Source of the DNA: a virus
DNA: 32,510 nucleotides
IMG/VR virus record: IMGVR_UViG_3300034023_000418
Location: 1 to 32,510 of that record
Direction: 5' to 3' (one strand)
Made by a program: the position numbers and the translations under genes
In this document: positions 31,152-32,510 of the stretch, piece by piece
Numbering within the stretch: position 1 is the stretch's first letter
How the letters are laid out: each line of letters starts with the position of its first letter
The notes under the pieces: generated by a model
What the model was told of the DNA's origin: nothing
Seen by the model: the letters and a program-made list of their open reading frames with translations, nothing else
Databases searched by the model: none

Positions 31152-31815
31152 AACCAACACCACAGCCGCTCCCGCATCCGATGCTGCCGCAGTTGTCTCG
31201 GCGACGGCCGAGAAGCTCTACGGCAGCGAGCAGAAGGCGACCACGACCCAGGGCCGGCAAGCCGCGGATGCGGCCGCTGCCGGCAAGGCTCCTGAAGCCA
31301 ACGACGCCAAGGCCGCCGAGGCACCAGCCGACGCCAAGCCGACCGCGCCGGAAACCTACGAGTTCAAGGCACCGGAGGGTCGAACGTTCGACTCCGAGGT
31401 CATTGCCGAGTACTCGAAGGTGGCGAAGGAGCTGAACCTGTCGCAGGAAGCCGCGCAGCGCGTCCTTGACGCAGTCGGCCCCAAGCTGGCTGAACGTCAG
31501 GCGGCGCAGATCGAGGCCGTCCGCACCGGATGGGCCGACAGCAGCAAGGCCGACAAGGAGTTTGGCGGCGAGCGTCTGTCGGAGAACCTGTCCGTGGCGA
31601 AGAAGGCGCTCGATGCGTTCGGCACCGCCGAACTCCGCAGCCTGCTCAACGAGTCCGGCCTCGGGAACCACCCGGAAGTGATCCGGTTCATGTTCCGCGC
31701 CGGAAAGGCGATCAGCGAGGACAGCATGGTCACGGGAACGCGAGGCGAGGCCAAGCCGGCCGGACCCCGTTCGTTCAATGACCTCGCCGACGCCCTGTAC
31801 TCCACTAGCACCTAA
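31120..31815 (+). CDS. Scaffolding protein
   Basis: 231 residues. An acidic, Ala-rich N-terminal half (AAAGKAPEANDAKAAEAPAD) is followed by ETYEFKAPEGRTFDSEVIAE, helices VAKELNLSQEAAQRVLDAV and WADSSKADKEFGGERLSENL, and NHPEVIRFMFRAGKAISEDS. This is the common form of podovirus scaffolds, placed between portal and capsid genes. It guides procapsid assembly and then leaves. Some relatives are labelled as endoproteases, but no protease motif is seen here. Confidence 0.87.
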   Translation: MNEPTMMETAETNTTAAPASDAAAVVSATAEKLYGSEQKATTTQGRQAADAAAAGKAPEANDAKAAEAPADAKPTAPETYEFKAPEGRTFDSEVIAEYSKVAKELNLSQEAAQRVLDAVGPKLAERQAAQIEAVRTGWADSSKADKEFGGERLSENLSVAKKALDAFGTAELRSLLNESGLGNHPEVIRFMFRAGKAISEDSMVTGTRGEAKPAGPRSFNDLADALYSTST

Positions 31816-31836
31816 ACCCACGAAAGGGAAACCACA

Positions 31837-32510
31837 ATGGCAGTTCTTTCCAGCACCAACCTGACGCTCGCCGATTGGGCGAAGCGCACCGATCCCGAGG
31901 GCCGCGTCCCGGTCATCGCGGAACTCCTCTCCCAGTCGAACGAGATCCTTGAGGACTGCGTGTTCAAGGAGGGCAACCTGCCCACCGGCGAGCGCGTCGT
32001 GATCCGCACCGGCCTGCCGGCCGTGTACTGGCGCGCCCTCAACCAGGGCATCCCGAACAGCAAGTCGCAGACTGCCCAGGTTGATGAAGCCTGCGGCATC
32101 CTTGAGGCTCGCAGCGAGGTCGATAAGGATCTCGCCATGCTGAACGGCAACACCGCGCAGTTCCGCCTGTCCGAAGACGTGGCCTTCCTCGAGGCCATGA
32201 ACCAGACGCAGGCGGTCACGATGTTCTATGGCAACCCCGCCATCGAGCCGAAGTCGTTCCTCGGCCTCGCTGCCCGTTACTCGGCGACCCCTGGCTCGTC
32301 GGGCGTCGGCCAGAACATCATCGAAGGCGGCGGCACCAGCACCGACAACACTTCGGTGTACCTCGTTGTTTGGGGCGACAACACCGTCTACTGCCCGTTC
32401 CCGAAGGGTTCGACCGCTGGCCTCATGCACGAGGATCTCGGCGAGCAGACCGTGTATGACGGCAACAACCGTCTCCAGGCTTACGCCACCCGTTACCAGT
32501 GGAAGAACGG
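31837..32510 (+). CDS. Major capsid protein, Bbp17-like (3' end cut by window)
   Basis: At least 224 residues; the frame runs off the window. It begins MAVLSSTNLTLADWAKRTDP and has LPTGERVVIRTGLPAVYWRA, EVDKDLAMLNG, EAMNQTQAVTMFYGNP and VVWGDNTVYCPFPKGSTAGL. This pattern matches the capsid proteins of BPP-1-like podoviruses. The AGGGAA before the ATG is a good ribosome-binding site, as expected for a very highly expressed gene. Full length in the family is usually about 330 residues, so roughly one third is missing. Confidence 0.93.
   Translation, partial: MAVLSSTNLTLADWAKRTDPEGRVPVIAELLSQSNEILEDCVFKEGNLPTGERVVIRTGLPAVYWRALNQGIPNSKSQTAQVDEACGILEARSEVDKDLAMLNGNTAQFRLSEDVAFLEAMNQTQAVTMFYGNPAIEPKSFLGLAARYSATPGSSGVGQNIIEGGGTSTDNTSVYLVVWGDNTVYCPFPKGSTAGLMHEDLGEQTVYDGNNRLQAYATRYQWKN

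Noticed and set aside
30994-32430. 478-codon minus-strand frame
   Set aside because: Antisense to the Bbp19-like, scaffold and capsid genes; repetitive Gly/Arg/Leu content typical of a shadow frame.
1-32510. CRISPR arrays, rRNA, insertion sequences and attachment sites
   Set aside because: No regularly spaced repeats, transposase, terminal inverted repeats, rRNA segments or integrase were seen.

Overview
The window reads as the genome (or most of it) of a tailed phage with podovirus-type architecture, either a free phage or a prophage. It is GC-rich, gene-dense and full of 4-base ATGA/GTGA overlaps. The order small terminase, large terminase, T7 gp8-type head-tail connector, Bbp19-like protein, scaffold, Bbp17-like major capsid protein, giant virion protein and T7-gp17-type tail fibre matches Bordetella BPP-1-like podoviruses and relatives in Proteobacteria. 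The host cannot be fixed from the sequence; a GC-rich Gram-negative is my inference. No integrase, DNA polymerase, RNA polymerase, tRNA, CRISPR array or reverse transcriptase is visible. Both ends cut genes: the giant ORF is open at base 1 and the capsid gene is cut at base 32510. Short tail genes are probably missing between them.

Layout. (1) 1-15005, rightward virion and lysis module: a >2,660-residue polyvalent protein with two ADP-ribosyltransferase-like domains and a zinc-protease motif; two paralogous tail-fibre genes separated by an HNH endonuclease gene; a small holin-like membrane protein; a structural protein; an SGNH hydrolase; a lipoprotein; and a 37-residue membrane protein. (2) 15141-20873, a leftward operon of 13 tightly packed genes: a small unknown, winged-helix and short coiled-coil proteins at its promoter end, then a C5-cytosine methyltransferase, RusA resolvase, RecT-like annealing protein and Gp157. 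It has a near-consensus promoter at its head, a second one in front of the RecT-like gene, and an intrinsic terminator at its end. (3) 21035-22650, rightward: a metallophosphoesterase, two small basic proteins and a minimal HExxH protease. (4) 22705-23274, a lone leftward gene of unknown function. (5) 23275-23789, an almost gene-free and heavily structured stretch. (6) 23790-26106, rightward: YdaU-like replication protein, unknown proteins, HTH regulators and small terminase. (7) 26099-32510, packaging and head genes.

How it fits together: the leftward operon looks like the early recombination, DNA-modification and host-interaction set; the YdaU-like gene beside the structured region is the best candidate for replication initiation; the rightward late genes package DNA and build head, ejection machinery, fibres and lysis proteins. 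The most notable points are: a tandem duplication of the receptor-binding region that carried along the start of the next gene; a recurring promoter-like 12-mer sitting 1-8 bases before start codons, which implies leaderless mRNAs; SSB-like C-terminal tips on two different proteins; and the structured non-coding block before the replication gene.
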